A stretch of 64,000 nt of DNA from Nonomuraea montanisoli (lineage in GTDB: Bacteria > Actinomycetota > Actinomycetes > Streptosporangiales > Streptosporangiaceae): contig NZ_JABWGN010000014.1 of assembly GCF_013363975.1 (NCBI RefSeq), positions 1-64,000 on the forward strand, written 5' to 3'. The translations under genes were made by a program, and so were the position numbers. Positions within the stretch are counted from its first letter, which is position 1. Each line of letters starts with the position of its first letter. Below, one piece after another: positions 51,362-61,695 of this stretch. The notes under the pieces are model-generated. The model had not been told where the DNA came from. It worked only from the letters and a program-made list of their open reading frames with translations, and searched no databases.

Positions 51362-52930
51362 TCACATCCGGAAGACGCCGTAGCGGACGGGTTCGAGCGG
51401 GGCGTTGGCCGCCGCGGACAGGGCCAGGCCGAGGACGGTGCGGGTGTCGACCGGGTCGATCACGCCGTCGTCCCACAGCCGGGCCGTCGAGTAGTAGGGG
51501 TTGCCCTGGTGCTCGTACTGGGCGCGGATGGCGTCGGCGTCGGCGGAGCCGACCGTGGTCAGGACGTTGGCCGCCTGCTCGCCGCCCATGACCGAGATGC
51601 GGGCGTTCGGCCACATCCACAGGAACCGCGGCGAGTACGCCCGCCCCGCCATCGCGTAGTTGCCCGCGCCGAACGAGCCGCCGATGACGACGGTGAACTT
51701 CGGCACCCGGGCGCAGGAGACGGCCGTGACCATCTTGGCGCCGTGCTTGGCGATGCCGCCCGCCTCGTACGCCTTGCCGACCATGAAGCCGCTGATGTTC
51801 TGCAGGAACACCAGCGGGATGCCGCGCTGGTCGCACAGCTCGATGAAGTGGGCGCCCTTCAGCGCCGACTCGCTGAACAGGATGCCGTTGTTGGCCACGA
51901 CGCCGACCGGGTGCCCGTGAATGTGCGCGAAGCCGGTGACGAGCGTCGGGCCGTACTCGGCCTTGAACTCCAGGAACCGCGACCCGTCCACGACGCGCGC
52001 GATGACCTCGCGCACGTCGTACGGCCGGCGGGTGTCGCCGGGCACGATGCCGTACAGCTCGCGCGGGTCGTGGCGGGGCTCCTCGGGCGCGGTCACCGGC
52101 CACGGCCGGGGCGCGCGGGGCGCGAGCGTGGAGACGATGTCGCGGACGATGGCCAGCGCGTGGGCGTCGTCGGCGGCCAGGTGGTCGGTGACGCCGCTGG
52201 TCCGGGCGTGCAGGTCGCCGCCGCCCAGCTCCTCGGCGCTGACCTCCTCGCCGGTGGCGGCCTTCACCAGGGGCGGGCCGCCGAGGAAGATGGTGCCCTG
52301 GTCGCGGACGATGACGGCCTCGTCGCTCATGGCGGGCACGTACGCGCCGCCCGCCGTGCAGGAGCCGAGGACCGCGGCGATCTGCGGGATGCCCTGCGCG
52401 GACATCGTGGCCTGGTTGAAGAAGATGCGGCCGAAGTGCTCGCGGTCGGGGAAGACCTCGTCCTGCCTGGGCAGGAAGGCGCCGCCGGAGTCGACGAGGT
52501 AGACGCAGGGCAGCCGGTTGTGCAGCGCCACCTCCTGCGCGCGCAGGTGCTTCTTGACGGTGACCGGGTAGTACGTGCCGCCCTTGACCGTGGCGTCGTT
52601 GGCCACGACCACGCACTCGCGCCCGGAGACCCGGCCGACGCCGGTGATGATGCCGGCGGCGGGCGCCTGGTCGTCGTAGAGGCCGTTCGCGGCCAGCGGC
52701 GACAGCTCCAGGAAGCGCGAGCCGGGGTCGAGCAGGCCGTCGACCCGGTCGCGCGGCAGCAGCTTGCCGCGCTCGACGTGGCGGCGGCGCGCCCGCTCGG
52801 GGCCGCCCTGCGCCGCGGCCGCGAGCCGTTCGAGCAGCTCTGCCGCGAGCCGCTCGTTGTGCTCGGCGTTGCCCTTGAAGTCCTCGCCGCCGGGATCGGC
52901 GGACGACCTCAGCACGGGCCAGTCGCTCAT
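51362..52930 (-). CDS. Methylcrotonyl-CoA carboxylase-type carboxyltransferase (beta) subunit
   Basis: A 522-residue carboxyltransferase. Motifs include RRRHVERGKLLPRDRVDGLL, YLVDSGGAFLPRQDEVFP, VLGSCTAGGAYVPAMSDEAV, FLQNISGFMVGKAYEAGGIA and IGGSFGAGNYAMAGRAYSPR, matching MCC beta subunits closely. GAGAGGGGA lies 7 nt before the ATG. It is the first gene of the four-gene operon and is divergent from a TetR gene across 64 bp that contain a GTTAACG-type operator. Confidence 0.93.
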   Translation of the reverse strand: MSDWPVLRSSADPGGEDFKGNAEHNERLAAELLERLAAAAQGGPERARRRHVERGKLLPRDRVDGLLDPGSRFLELSPLAANGLYDDQAPAAGIITGVGRVSGRECVVVANDATVKGGTYYPVTVKKHLRAQEVALHNRLPCVYLVDSGGAFLPRQDEVFPDREHFGRIFFNQATMSAQGIPQIAAVLGSCTAGGAYVPAMSDEAVIVRDQGTIFLGGPPLVKAATGEEVSAEELGGGDLHARTSGVTDHLAADDAHALAIVRDIVSTLAPRAPRPWPVTAPEEPRHDPRELYGIVPGDTRRPYDVREVIARVVDGSRFLEFKAEYGPTLVTGFAHIHGHPVGVVANNGILFSESALKGAHFIELCDQRGIPLVFLQNISGFMVGKAYEAGGIAKHGAKMVTAVSCARVPKFTVVIGGSFGAGNYAMAGRAYSPRFLWMWPNARISVMGGEQAANVLTTVGSADADAIRAQYEHQGNPYYSTARLWDDGVIDPVDTRTVLGLALSAAANAPLEPVRYGVFRM

Positions 52931-52965
52931 GACTCCCCTCTCGTCCTGTTCGAGATGTTAGTCAT

Positions 52966-52979
52966 CGTTAACGTAACCG
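52966..52979. promoter_or_regulatory. Probable TetR operator of the leucine-type operon
   Basis: CGTTAACG, a perfect 8-bp palindrome at 52966-52973, within GTTAGTCATCGTTAACGTAAC. The GTTA/TAAC half-sites repeat across 20 bp in the 64-bp divergent gap, where binding would block both promoters. Confidence 0.5.
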
Positions 52980-52981
52980 TC

Positions 52982-52987
52982 TAGCAT
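52982..52987 (+). promoter_or_regulatory. -10 box of the divergent TetR gene
   Basis: TAGCAT seven nucleotides before the GTG at 52995, immediately right of the probable operator. Confidence 0.5.
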
Positions 52988-52994
52988 GTGAGAC

Positions 52995-53603
52995 GTGACG
53001 ACCGCCCGTACCCCTACCCGCAATCGCGGCAACCGGCGCGCCGAGATCCTCGACGCCGCGGCCCGGCTGTTCGCCGCCCGAGGCTTCCACGGGGTGTCGA
53101 TCGAGGACATCGGCGCCGCCGTCGGCGTCTCCGGCCCCGCGCTCTACCGGCACTTCGCGGGCAAGGAGGCGCTGCTGGCCGAGATGCTGCTCGACGTCAG
53201 CTCGCGGCTGCGCGAGTCGGCCGCGGCCGTCGTCACCTCCGCCACGGCACCGGCCGCCTCCTCGGCCGAGACACTGGACGCGCTGCTCGACGCGCAGATC
53301 ACCTTCGCCCTGGAGCAGCCGGCGCTGATCACCGTGCACGACCGCGAGCTGGGCAACGTGCCCGAGCCGCACCGCCGCCGGATCCGCCGGCTGCAGCGGC
53401 TCTACGTCGAGGAGTGGGTGACCGTGCTGGCCGAGCTGCACCCGGGCTGCCCGGCGGCCCGGCTGCGCGCCGCCACCCACGCGGTCTTCGGGTTGCTGAA
53501 CTCCACCCCGCACAGCGCGGGGGAGCTTCCGGCGCGCGACATGCGCCCGCTGCTGCGCGCGATGGCCCGGGCCGCCGTCGACGCCGCTGTTAACGCCCGC
53601 TAA
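52995..53603 (+). CDS. TetR-family regulator of the leucine-type operon
   Basis: A 202-residue regulator. The DNA-binding helices are GFHGVSIEDIGAAVGVSGPA then LYRHFAGKEALLAEMLL; the C-terminal domain (LYVEEWVTVLAELHPG) fits the actinobacterial SACE_7040-like group that controls acyl-CoA carboxylase/dehydrogenase operons. Divergent placement and the shared palindrome make repression of the carboxylase operon likely, with an acyl-CoA thioester as the probable inducer. The GTG is placed by a -10 box 7 nt upstream. Confidence 0.88.
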   Translation: MTTARTPTRNRGNRRAEILDAAARLFAARGFHGVSIEDIGAAVGVSGPALYRHFAGKEALLAEMLLDVSSRLRESAAAVVTSATAPAASSAETLDALLDAQITFALEQPALITVHDRELGNVPEPHRRRIRRLQRLYVEEWVTVLAELHPGCPAARLRAATHAVFGLLNSTPHSAGELPARDMRPLLRAMARAAVDAAVNAR

Positions 53604-53649
53604 CACCGCCGCTTTCGCCGCATCCATCCCGACCTAAGGCATTGTCCTG

Positions 53650-53690
53650 CCAACTATCTAGATATATCGTCACTGTATCTCGATAGTTGG
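53650..53690. promoter_or_regulatory. 41-bp imperfect palindrome, PadR operator
   Basis: Left arm CCAACTATC-T-AGATA and right arm (complement) CCAACTATC-G-AGATA match at 14 of 15 positions around a central TATCGTCACTG. It contains TAGATAT -10-like sequence and ends at the PadR ribosome binding site, so binding would shut off the whole operon. Confidence 0.8.
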
Positions 53691-53698
53691 AAAGGATC

Positions 53699-54337
53699 AT
53701 GATGACGTTCGACCCCCATGACTGGCGCGACCACCCGCCGTTCCCGCCCGTCCCCCCGGGCCCGCACGCCGCGCACCACGGTCACCCGGGCCACCACGGA
53801 CACCACGGCCCTCCGGGCCCCCCGCCTCCGCCGCCACCTCCCCACCCGCACCTGCACCTGCCCGACGTCCCGCCGGGCTGGGAGGGCGAGGCGCCCCGCG
53901 TCCGGCGCGGCGACGTGCGCGCGGCGCTGCTCAGCCTGCTCGCCGAGGAGCCGAAGAACGGCTACCAGATGATCCAGGACATCGAGTCCCGCAGCCGCGG
54001 GATCTGGCGGCCGAGTCCCGGCTCGGTCTACCCCGCGCTCCAGCAGCTCGAGGACGAGGGCCTGGTCGTCGGCGAGGAGGGCGGCGGCAGCCGCGCGTAC
54101 CGGCTCACCGAGCGGGGCCGCGAGCAGGCCGAGCGCCACCTGCGCGACTCGGCGCCCTGGGACGAGGTCGCCCGCACGATCCCCGAGGACCGCCACGAGC
54201 TGCGGCTGCTGTGGGGCCAGCTCGGCGAGGCGTTCGTCCACCTGACCCGCACGGCCAACGACCGGCAGGTCGCCCAGGCCAAGAAGCTGCTCAAGCAGAC
54301 GCGCAAGTCCGTTTTCCAGATCCTGGCGGAGGACTGA
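53699..54337 (+). CDS. PadR-family repressor with His/Pro-rich N-terminus
   Basis: A 212-residue regulator. The first ~58 residues are unusually rich in His, Pro and Gly (HHGHPGHHGHHGPPG then a proline run), which could bind metal ions. The PadR winged helix follows: RRGDVRAALLSLLAEEPKNG, YQMIQDIESRSRGIWRPSPG and SVYPALQQLEDEGLVVGEE. The C-terminal helical dimerisation part is Arg/Glu-rich. GGAAAGGA precedes two adjacent ATG codons at 53699 and 53702. It is first in an operon with an ABC exporter (the exporter ATG follows its stop directly), the usual multidrug-sensing arrangement. Confidence 0.9.
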   Translation: MMTFDPHDWRDHPPFPPVPPGPHAAHHGHPGHHGHHGPPGPPPPPPPPHPHLHLPDVPPGWEGEAPRVRRGDVRAALLSLLAEEPKNGYQMIQDIESRSRGIWRPSPGSVYPALQQLEDEGLVVGEEGGGSRAYRLTERGREQAERHLRDSAPWDEVARTIPEDRHELRLLWGQLGEAFVHLTRTANDRQVAQAKKLLKQTRKSVFQILAED

Positions 54338-55315
54338 ATGAGCACCGCACCGGCCGTGGCCGTCCACGGCTTACGCAAGAACTACGGCAAGGTCGAGGCC
54401 GTCAAGGGCGTCGACTTCGAGGTGGCGCCCGGCGAGGTGTTCGGCTTCCTCGGGCCGAACGGCGCCGGCAAGACCACCACGATCAGCATGCTGTGCACGC
54501 TGGTCAACCCCAGCGGCGGCAGCGCGCTCGTCGCCGGGCACGACGTGGTCAACGAGCGCGACGAGGTCCGCCGCAACATCGGGCTCGTCTTCCAGGACCC
54601 CACCCTCGACGGCTACCTCAGCGCCGAGCAGAACCTCCGCTTCCACGCCGAGCTGTACGGGGTGCCGAAGAACGTCGTCGGCGACCGGATCCGGCAGGTC
54701 ATGGAGATGGTGGCGCTCTGGGACCGCAAGGACGCCAAGGTCATGACGTTCTCCGGCGGCATGAAGCGGCGCCTGGAGATCGCCCGCGGCCTGCTCCACT
54801 CGCCCCGGGTGCTGTTCCTCGACGAGCCGACCGTCGGCCTCGACCCGCAGACGCGCTCGGCCATCTGGGGCTACATCAACGAGCTGCGCCGGCTGGAGGA
54901 CATCACCATCTTCATGACCACGCACTACATGGACGAGGCCGAGTTCTGCGACCGCATCGCGATCATCGACCACGGCGAGGTGGTGGTCATCGACTCCCCC
55001 GAGGCGCTCAAGGCCAGCGTCGGCAAGGACCGCGTGCAGATCCACACCGGCGACGACGCCAAGGCGATCACGGCCCTGAGCGAGCGGTTCGGGCTGGAGG
55101 CGGCCGTGCGCGAGGGGGCGGTGACGTTCGCCGTGGCCTCGGGCGAGGAGTTCGTGCCGCGGCTGTTCGCCGAGCTCGGCATGCCCATCACGTCGGTCAG
55201 CGTGTCGCGGCCGTCGCTGGACGACGTGTTCATGTCCTACACCGGCTCCACCATCCGCGACGCCGAGTCGGGCGCCGACGCGATGTCGTGGATGCGCACG
55301 ATGGCGAGGCGATGA
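54338..55315 (+). CDS. DrrA-type ABC transporter ATP-binding protein
   Basis: A 325-residue ATPase. Walker A is FGFLGPNGAGKTTTISML, the signature is FSGGMKRRLEIARGLL, Walker B is RVLFLDEPTVGLDPQTRS, and the C-terminal ~100 residues form the DrrA-type extension. It powers export of a drug or lipid-like molecule through the permease encoded next. Codon 12 is TTA (54371-54373), rare in this genome, so translation may depend on the bldA tRNA. It starts immediately after the PadR stop and overlaps the permease gene by 4 bp. Confidence 0.93.
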   Translation: MSTAPAVAVHGLRKNYGKVEAVKGVDFEVAPGEVFGFLGPNGAGKTTTISMLCTLVNPSGGSALVAGHDVVNERDEVRRNIGLVFQDPTLDGYLSAEQNLRFHAELYGVPKNVVGDRIRQVMEMVALWDRKDAKVMTFSGGMKRRLEIARGLLHSPRVLFLDEPTVGLDPQTRSAIWGYINELRRLEDITIFMTTHYMDEAEFCDRIAIIDHGEVVVIDSPEALKASVGKDRVQIHTGDDAKAITALSERFGLEAAVREGAVTFAVASGEEFVPRLFAELGMPITSVSVSRPSLDDVFMSYTGSTIRDAESGADAMSWMRTMARR

Positions 55316-56172
55316 CGATGGCGACCGAGGCGATCAGCGTCCGGATCCAGGCCCGCGGCGCGGGTCACGACCTCCGGGCGATCAAGGTGGTGCTGCACCG
55401 GGAGATGCTGCGCTTCGTCAACGACCGCACCCGCATGGCGTCCATGCTGCTGCAGCCCGTGCTCTGGCTGTTCGTCATGGGCACGGGGCTCGGCTCGCTG
55501 GTGCGCGGCTCCATCCCGGGCGTCGACTTCCGCACGTTCATGTACCCGGGCATGATCTCGATGACGGTCATCATGACCGGCATGTTCTCGGCCGGCTCGA
55601 TCGTGTGGGACCGCGAGTTCGGCTTCCTGCGCGAGATGCTGGTCGCGCCGGTCTCGCGCGGCGCGATCGTGGTGGGCAAGTGCCTGGGCGGCGCCCTCGT
55701 GGCCACGGGCCAGGGCCTCGTCATCCTCGCCATGGCGGGGCTCGTGGGGGTGCCCTACTCGCCGTCGCTCATGCTGACGCTGCTGGCGGAGATGTTCCTC
55801 GCGGCGTTCACGATCACCGCGTTCGGGGTGACGCTGGCGGCGCGCATGAAGAACATGCAGACCTTCTTCGGGCTCATGCAGATGGCGATCATGCCGATGA
55901 TGTTCCTGTCGGGGGCGATGTTCCCGCTGGCCAACCTGCCGTCGTGGCTGCACGTGCTGACGGTGGTCAACCCGATGACCTACGCGGTGGACCCGATGCG
56001 GCACGCCGTCTTCAGCCACCTGGACATCCCGGCCCAGGTCGACGCGGCCCTCAACCCGGGGGTGCGCTGGTTCGACTTCCAGGTGCCGGTGGCGCTGGAG
56101 CTGGGGCTGGTGGCGGCCCTGGGGCTGGCGCTGATGACGGCCGCCATCGCGCAGTTCCGGCGGGCGGAGTAG
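55312..56172 (+). CDS. DrrB-type ABC-2 transporter permease
   Basis: A 286-residue membrane protein with six predicted helices. WLFVMGTGLGSLVRG, FRTFMYPGMISMTVIMTGMF, EFGFLREMLVAPVSRGAIV and FLSGAMFPLANLPSWL are typical of ABC-2 permeases, the second loop being the coupling helix region. Overlap of its ATG with the ATPase stop fixes the start and the partnership; a second ATG two codons on is possible. The exporter's substrate is not inferable, but PadR control suggests a toxic small molecule. Confidence 0.92.
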   Translation: MTMATEAISVRIQARGAGHDLRAIKVVLHREMLRFVNDRTRMASMLLQPVLWLFVMGTGLGSLVRGSIPGVDFRTFMYPGMISMTVIMTGMFSAGSIVWDREFGFLREMLVAPVSRGAIVVGKCLGGALVATGQGLVILAMAGLVGVPYSPSLMLTLLAEMFLAAFTITAFGVTLAARMKNMQTFFGLMQMAIMPMMFLSGAMFPLANLPSWLHVLTVVNPMTYAVDPMRHAVFSHLDIPAQVDAALNPGVRWFDFQVPVALELGLVAALGLALMTAAIAQFRRAE

Positions 56173-56281
56173 TTCCCGGATTCGGAGTGCGACGAACAGG
56201 TGACCGAATGTAGTCTTCCGTGCGTGAGCGTAAGGAGCGGCGTTCACCCCCCATTCCGCTTCTCCCTGAAAGGAACGCCCA
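56173..56281 (+). promoter_or_regulatory. Promoter region of the coiled-coil protein gene
   Basis: A TAGTCT -10-like hexamer lies at about 56212-56217 and GAAAGGA near 56268 ahead of the ATG at 56282. Confidence 0.4.
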
Positions 56282-56731
56282 ATGATCGACCTGCGGATGG
56301 AAGTCGAACACCTGAAGGTCCGCGTCAGTACTCTCGAGGCTCATACGATGAGCGGCATGCCTGACACGCCTGTCGCGGAGCGCTTCGGAGTCCTGCACGA
56401 CCGCATCGACCTGGTCGGACGCAGTGTCCTCACCAAGCTCGACCAGCGGTGCACCAAGCTCGACCAGCGGATCGACACGACGCGGGCCGAGATGAAGCAG
56501 GGGTTTCAAAACGTCAACGAGCGGCTGGATCTCATCGACCTCCGCTTCGAGCAGGTCGACGGCCGGTTCGCGAAGATCGACGATCGCCTTGAAGCGATCG
56601 ACCAGCGGTTCGAGGCCATCGACCAGCGGTTCGACACCATGGACCAGCGCCTCGGGCGAGTAGAGAGCGACATGACCGACATCAAGGCCATGCTCCTCAG
56701 CCTCGGGGCGAAGGCCCCCGAACTGAACTGA
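56282..56731 (+). CDS. Coiled-coil repeat protein of unknown function
   Basis: A 149-residue, highly charged, probably all-helical protein. Heptad-like repeats dominate residues ~55-125 (KLDQRIDTTRAEMKQGFQNV; then units of the form xIDxRFExID and AIDQRFEAIDQRF). No membrane segment or signal peptide is seen. Such apolipoprotein-like coiled coils usually oligomerise or act as scaffolds. 21-bp DNA repeats underlie the protein repeats. GAAAGGA lies 8 nt before the ATG. It stands alone and ends at a bidirectional terminator. Confidence 0.78.
   Translation: MIDLRMEVEHLKVRVSTLEAHTMSGMPDTPVAERFGVLHDRIDLVGRSVLTKLDQRCTKLDQRIDTTRAEMKQGFQNVNERLDLIDLRFEQVDGRFAKIDDRLEAIDQRFEAIDQRFDTMDQRLGRVESDMTDIKAMLLSLGAKAPELN
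56432..56650 (+). repeat. 21-bp heptad repeats within the coiled-coil gene
   Basis: Two copies of a 21-bp unit (ACCAAGCTCGACCAGCGG core) at 56432-56473 and further ATCGACCAGCGGTTCGA copies near 56597-56645; each encodes one heptad. Confidence 0.65.
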
Positions 56732-56735
56732 CACG

Positions 56736-56769
56736 CGTGAGGCCCGTGGCTCCCGCCCCGGGCCTCACG
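56736..56769. terminator. Bidirectional hairpin terminator
   Basis: An 11-bp stem, CGTGAGGCCCG at 56736-56746 and its complement at 56759-56769, between two convergent genes. Confidence 0.75.
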
Positions 56770-56786
56770 TCATGCGCTGATGAGGG

Positions 56787-58139
56787 CTACCGCCTCACGA
56801 CGCGCACGTAGTCGGCACGGCTGGTGTCGCCGTACGTGTCGCCGTCCCCGGCGAAGACGAACTTCCACGAGCCCGACTTCCACGCCTTGACCTTGGTCCA
56901 CAGCTTGCCGCTGTCACCGGACCGCGTGGTCTTGACGTACTGCCAGGAGCGCGCGTGCGCGGGCTTGAAGTACAGCGCGACCTTGCCCGCGTACCCCTCC
57001 CAGGCGCCCTCGTCGTCGATCTGCAGCAGGCCCCTGACCTTCAGGTACTTGCCGCGCTTGACCGGCTCCGGGTAGGCGTTGAACGCGACGACGCGCGTGC
57101 CGGCCTTCTCCGCCGGCGGCGGCGTGGGCCGCTCGACCCGCACCCAGTCGGCGTCGCTCGCCGAGCCGTCGAAGCCGCGGGCGCCGCGGAAGACCGCGCG
57201 CCACCAGCCCGACCCGGCGGCCGTGGCCGAGGCCAGGAAGCGGCCGTGGCGGCCGGTCACGTCACTGGTGACGTACTCCCAGCGGTCCGAGCCCTGAGCC
57301 TTGAACTGGATGGCGACCCGCTGGCCCGGCAGGCCGTCGCCGTCGGAGCGCAGGGCGCCGGTGAAGCGGAGCGTGTCGCCCTTGTCGACCGGCTCGGGCG
57401 CCGCGTCGAAGCCGGCGATGTCGGTGTCGCGGTCGCCGGCCCTGACGTCCACCCGGTCGGTGTCGCCGACGGAGGAGGCGGCCTCGGCGTTGCCGCCGAA
57501 CTCGGCCCGCCACCAGCCGGTGGCCTCGGCCTTGACCCGGACGGCGAAGGCGCCGCCGGGGCCGGTGGTGGTCTTGGCGACGTGCCGGTAGGCGTCGGTG
57601 CCCTGCTCGCGGAACGTGATGGTCACGTTCTGCCCGGCGTACCCCTTGCCACCGGCGAGCAGCGTGCCGGAGACCTTGATCGTGTCACCGCGGGAGACGC
57701 TGTCGGGGTCGGCGTCGAAGTCGACGATCTTGGTGTCGAGCGTCTTGCGGACCTCGAACGTCCCGGTGACGGACTTCTCGCCCGAGCCGCCCGAGCCGTG
57801 CGCCACGGCCAGGACGTTCCACGTGCCGGCGTCCTTGGACTCGAAGGCGCGGGTGCCGGTCCAGCGGGTCCACTGGCCGAACGGCTTCGAGGTGAGCGTG
57901 ATCGGGCTGCCCGCGCTCACGCCGGGCGGCTTGAGCTGGAGCTCGGCCGAGCCGGCGTCCTTGGTGGCGAACGAGAAGGTCGCCGTCACGGTCTTGTCCG
58001 AGACCACGATCGGCGGCCCGGGATCCACGTCCACCTTGGAGATGGCGGGTGCCGCGGCGGCCGAGGCCGCGGGAGCCAGGACCAGGCCCGCGGCTCCCAT
58101 CGTGAGCACGACGGCGGCCGCATGGATGCGTTGTAACAT
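56787..58139 (-). CDS. Secreted beta-sandwich (Ig-like) repeat protein
   Basis: A 450-residue exported protein. The signal peptide runs to about residue 33 (hydrophobic core then PAASAAAA). Four Ig-like units follow; the last three are clear repeats of ~105 residues, each with a FDxxPxxVxxGDTxxxxGxL opening, a GQxVxIxFxxQG middle and a GWWRAxFxG end. The repeats probably bind surface polymers or proteins; no catalytic motif is visible. AAAGGAG lies 7 nt before the ATG at 58137-58139. Monocistronic, convergent with the coiled-coil gene. Confidence 0.83.
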   Translation of the reverse strand: MLQRIHAAAVVLTMGAAGLVLAPAASAAAAPAISKVDVDPGPPIVVSDKTVTATFSFATKDAGSAELQLKPPGVSAGSPITLTSKPFGQWTRWTGTRAFESKDAGTWNVLAVAHGSGGSGEKSVTGTFEVRKTLDTKIVDFDADPDSVSRGDTIKVSGTLLAGGKGYAGQNVTITFREQGTDAYRHVAKTTTGPGGAFAVRVKAEATGWWRAEFGGNAEAASSVGDTDRVDVRAGDRDTDIAGFDAAPEPVDKGDTLRFTGALRSDGDGLPGQRVAIQFKAQGSDRWEYVTSDVTGRHGRFLASATAAGSGWWRAVFRGARGFDGSASDADWVRVERPTPPPAEKAGTRVVAFNAYPEPVKRGKYLKVRGLLQIDDEGAWEGYAGKVALYFKPAHARSWQYVKTTRSGDSGKLWTKVKAWKSGSWKFVFAGDGDTYGDTSRADYVRVVRR

Positions 58140-58335
58140 TCGGGCTCCTTTCAGAGACCCCAGTGGTTCAACGCGGCGTTGAGGGTGCCACGTTTTCACC
58201 CCAGTAGACGCACAGAAACCCTTCATTGTTCTCAAACCTGACAAACTCGCATAGATCATCGTCAATCGGACCGGTCCAGAACATGTCGCCGCCGAAGGCA
58301 GACGCGGGCGGCGGCGGCGGGACATAATCGGGCTT
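58140..58335. other. AT-richer divergent region between the secreted protein and E1 genes
   Basis: It contains a 6-bp inverted repeat (TCAACG-CGG-CGTTGA, 58168-58182), a perfect 10-bp palindrome GGACCGGTCC (58268-58277) and the -10 box of the E1 gene. A 38-codon frame on the minus strand (58168-58284) is discussed separately and not accepted as a gene. Confidence 0.45.
58323..58328 (+). promoter_or_regulatory. -10 box of the fused E1 dehydrogenase gene
   Basis: CATAAT seven nucleotides before the GTG at 58336, close to the bacterial consensus; no ribosome binding site intervenes. Confidence 0.55.
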
Positions 58336-60555
<2,220 letters not shown>

Positions 60556-60563
60556 GGACCGGG

Positions 60564-60585
60564 CGGCGGATCGCGCGATCCGCCG
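60564..60585 (+). terminator. Hairpin terminator after the E1 gene
   Basis: A 9-bp stem (CGGCGGATC at 60564-60572, complement at 60577-60585) with a GCGC loop, 9 bp beyond the stop codon. Confidence 0.75.
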
Positions 60586-60647
60586 GCCCGCGATTTCGCG
60601 CGTGTGCCCTGACGTGCACTTCCTGACCGCGAGCGTGACTGCATCTG

Positions 60648-60674
60648 TTAACAGCCCCGAAACACTGATAGTTT
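60648..60674 (+). promoter_or_regulatory. Promoter of the LacI-family repressor gene
   Basis: TTAACA at 60648-60653 and TAGTTT at 60669-60674 (15-bp spacer; 17 bp if TGTTAA is used) form a -35/-10 pair just left of the operator. Confidence 0.45.
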
Positions 60675-60675
60675 A

Positions 60676-60687
60676 GGGAGCGCTCCC
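60676..60687. promoter_or_regulatory. CebR-like operator
   Basis: GGGAGCGCTCCC, a perfect 12-bp palindrome. With flanks it reads AGGGAGCGCTCCCA, one base from the Streptomyces CebR site TGGGAGCGCTCCCA. It follows the -10 box directly and would cover the transcription start, giving autorepression. Confidence 0.8.
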
Positions 60688-60711
60688 AATAGATCTTGGG
60701 CGAGGTGTGCC

Positions 60712-61695
60712 GTGACCGATTTGCCCACGCTCGCACAGGTAGCGGCCGAAGCCGGGGTCTCCCAGGCGACGGCTTCTCGCGTATTGACTGGCACGGTCAG
60801 GGTCAGCACGTCGACCCGCCGTCAGGTCTACGACGCGATGTCGCGTCTGGGGTACGTGCGCCATCGGGCGCCGCGCGGCGCTCCGGCGCGGCGGGCGGCC
60901 GGAGGGGTGGCGGTGGTGGTCTGCGACCACCTCCACCGGTTGTTCTCGGACCCGTACTACGCGCGGTTCCTGTCGGCGAGCGGCGACGTCCTGGCCGAGC
61001 TCGGCCTGCCGATGATGGTGATGACCGTGCCGCCCGCGGATCCGGGCACGCTGCCCGCCCTCGCGGCCGGGGCCGACGGGGTGCTGCTGATCGCGGCCCG
61101 CAAGCAGCACCCGCTGGCGATCACGCTGTCCACCTCCGGCATCCCGGTGCGCGGGATCGGCCGGCCGCCCGACGACGTGAAGGTCCCGTACGCCGACGTG
61201 GACAACCGCGACGGGGCCCGGCAGGCGGCCGAGCACCTGCTGCTCGGCGGACGCCGGTCCATCGGGGTGATCGCCGGCCCGCCGACGCTCCCGGCCGCGC
61301 AGGACCGGCTGGAGGGCTTCGTCACGACGCTGCGCCAGGCCGGGACGAGCGACGTGCCGGTGGCGTACGGCGACTTCGGGCTGCCGTCGGGCACGCACGC
61401 CATGCAGTGGCTGCTGCGCCGCTCCCCCGGCCTGGACGCGGTGTTCGCCGCGTCCGACCTCATGGCCGCCGGGGCGCTCAACGCGCTGGCCCGGGCCGGC
61501 CGCCGGGTGCCGGACGACGTCGCGGTGATCGGGTTCGACGACTCCCCGCTGGCGCGGCGGGCGGTCCCGGCGCTGACGACGGTGCGCCAGCCGGTGGAGG
61601 AGCTGGCCATCCTGGCCACCCGGCTGCTGCTGTCCGGAACCGTCTCGGTCAACCCGATCCTGCCCGCGGAGCTGGTCGTCCGTGCATCAGCATGA
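60712..61695 (+). CDS. LacI-family repressor, CebR-like
   Basis: A 327-residue repressor. The LacI helix-turn-helix and hinge are LAQVAAEAGVSQATASRVLT then STRRQVYDAMSRLGYVRHRA; the periplasmic-binding-like core follows (GVLLIAARKQHPLAITLSTS, DVDNRDGARQAAEHLLLGG, FDAVFAASDLMAAGAL-type helix, VAVIGFDDSPLARRAVP). CebR senses cello-oligosaccharides; the near-perfect CebR box upstream and GH48/GH5 genes 2-3 kb away support a cellulose-related role, but the regulon is inferred. Starts at GTG after GAGGTGTG. Its end overlaps the second kinase gene by 14 bp. Confidence 0.88.
   Translation: MTDLPTLAQVAAEAGVSQATASRVLTGTVRVSTSTRRQVYDAMSRLGYVRHRAPRGAPARRAAGGVAVVVCDHLHRLFSDPYYARFLSASGDVLAELGLPMMVMTVPPADPGTLPALAAGADGVLLIAARKQHPLAITLSTSGIPVRGIGRPPDDVKVPYADVDNRDGARQAAEHLLLGGRRSIGVIAGPPTLPAAQDRLEGFVTTLRQAGTSDVPVAYGDFGLPSGTHAMQWLLRRSPGLDAVFAASDLMAAGALNALARAGRRVPDDVAVIGFDDSPLARRAVPALTTVRQPVEELAILATRLLLSGTVSVNPILPAELVVRASA

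Noticed and set aside
58168..58284. 38-codon minus-strand frame as a real gene
   Set aside because: No ribosome binding site, foreign codon usage and overlap with a promoter region; kept only as an observation.
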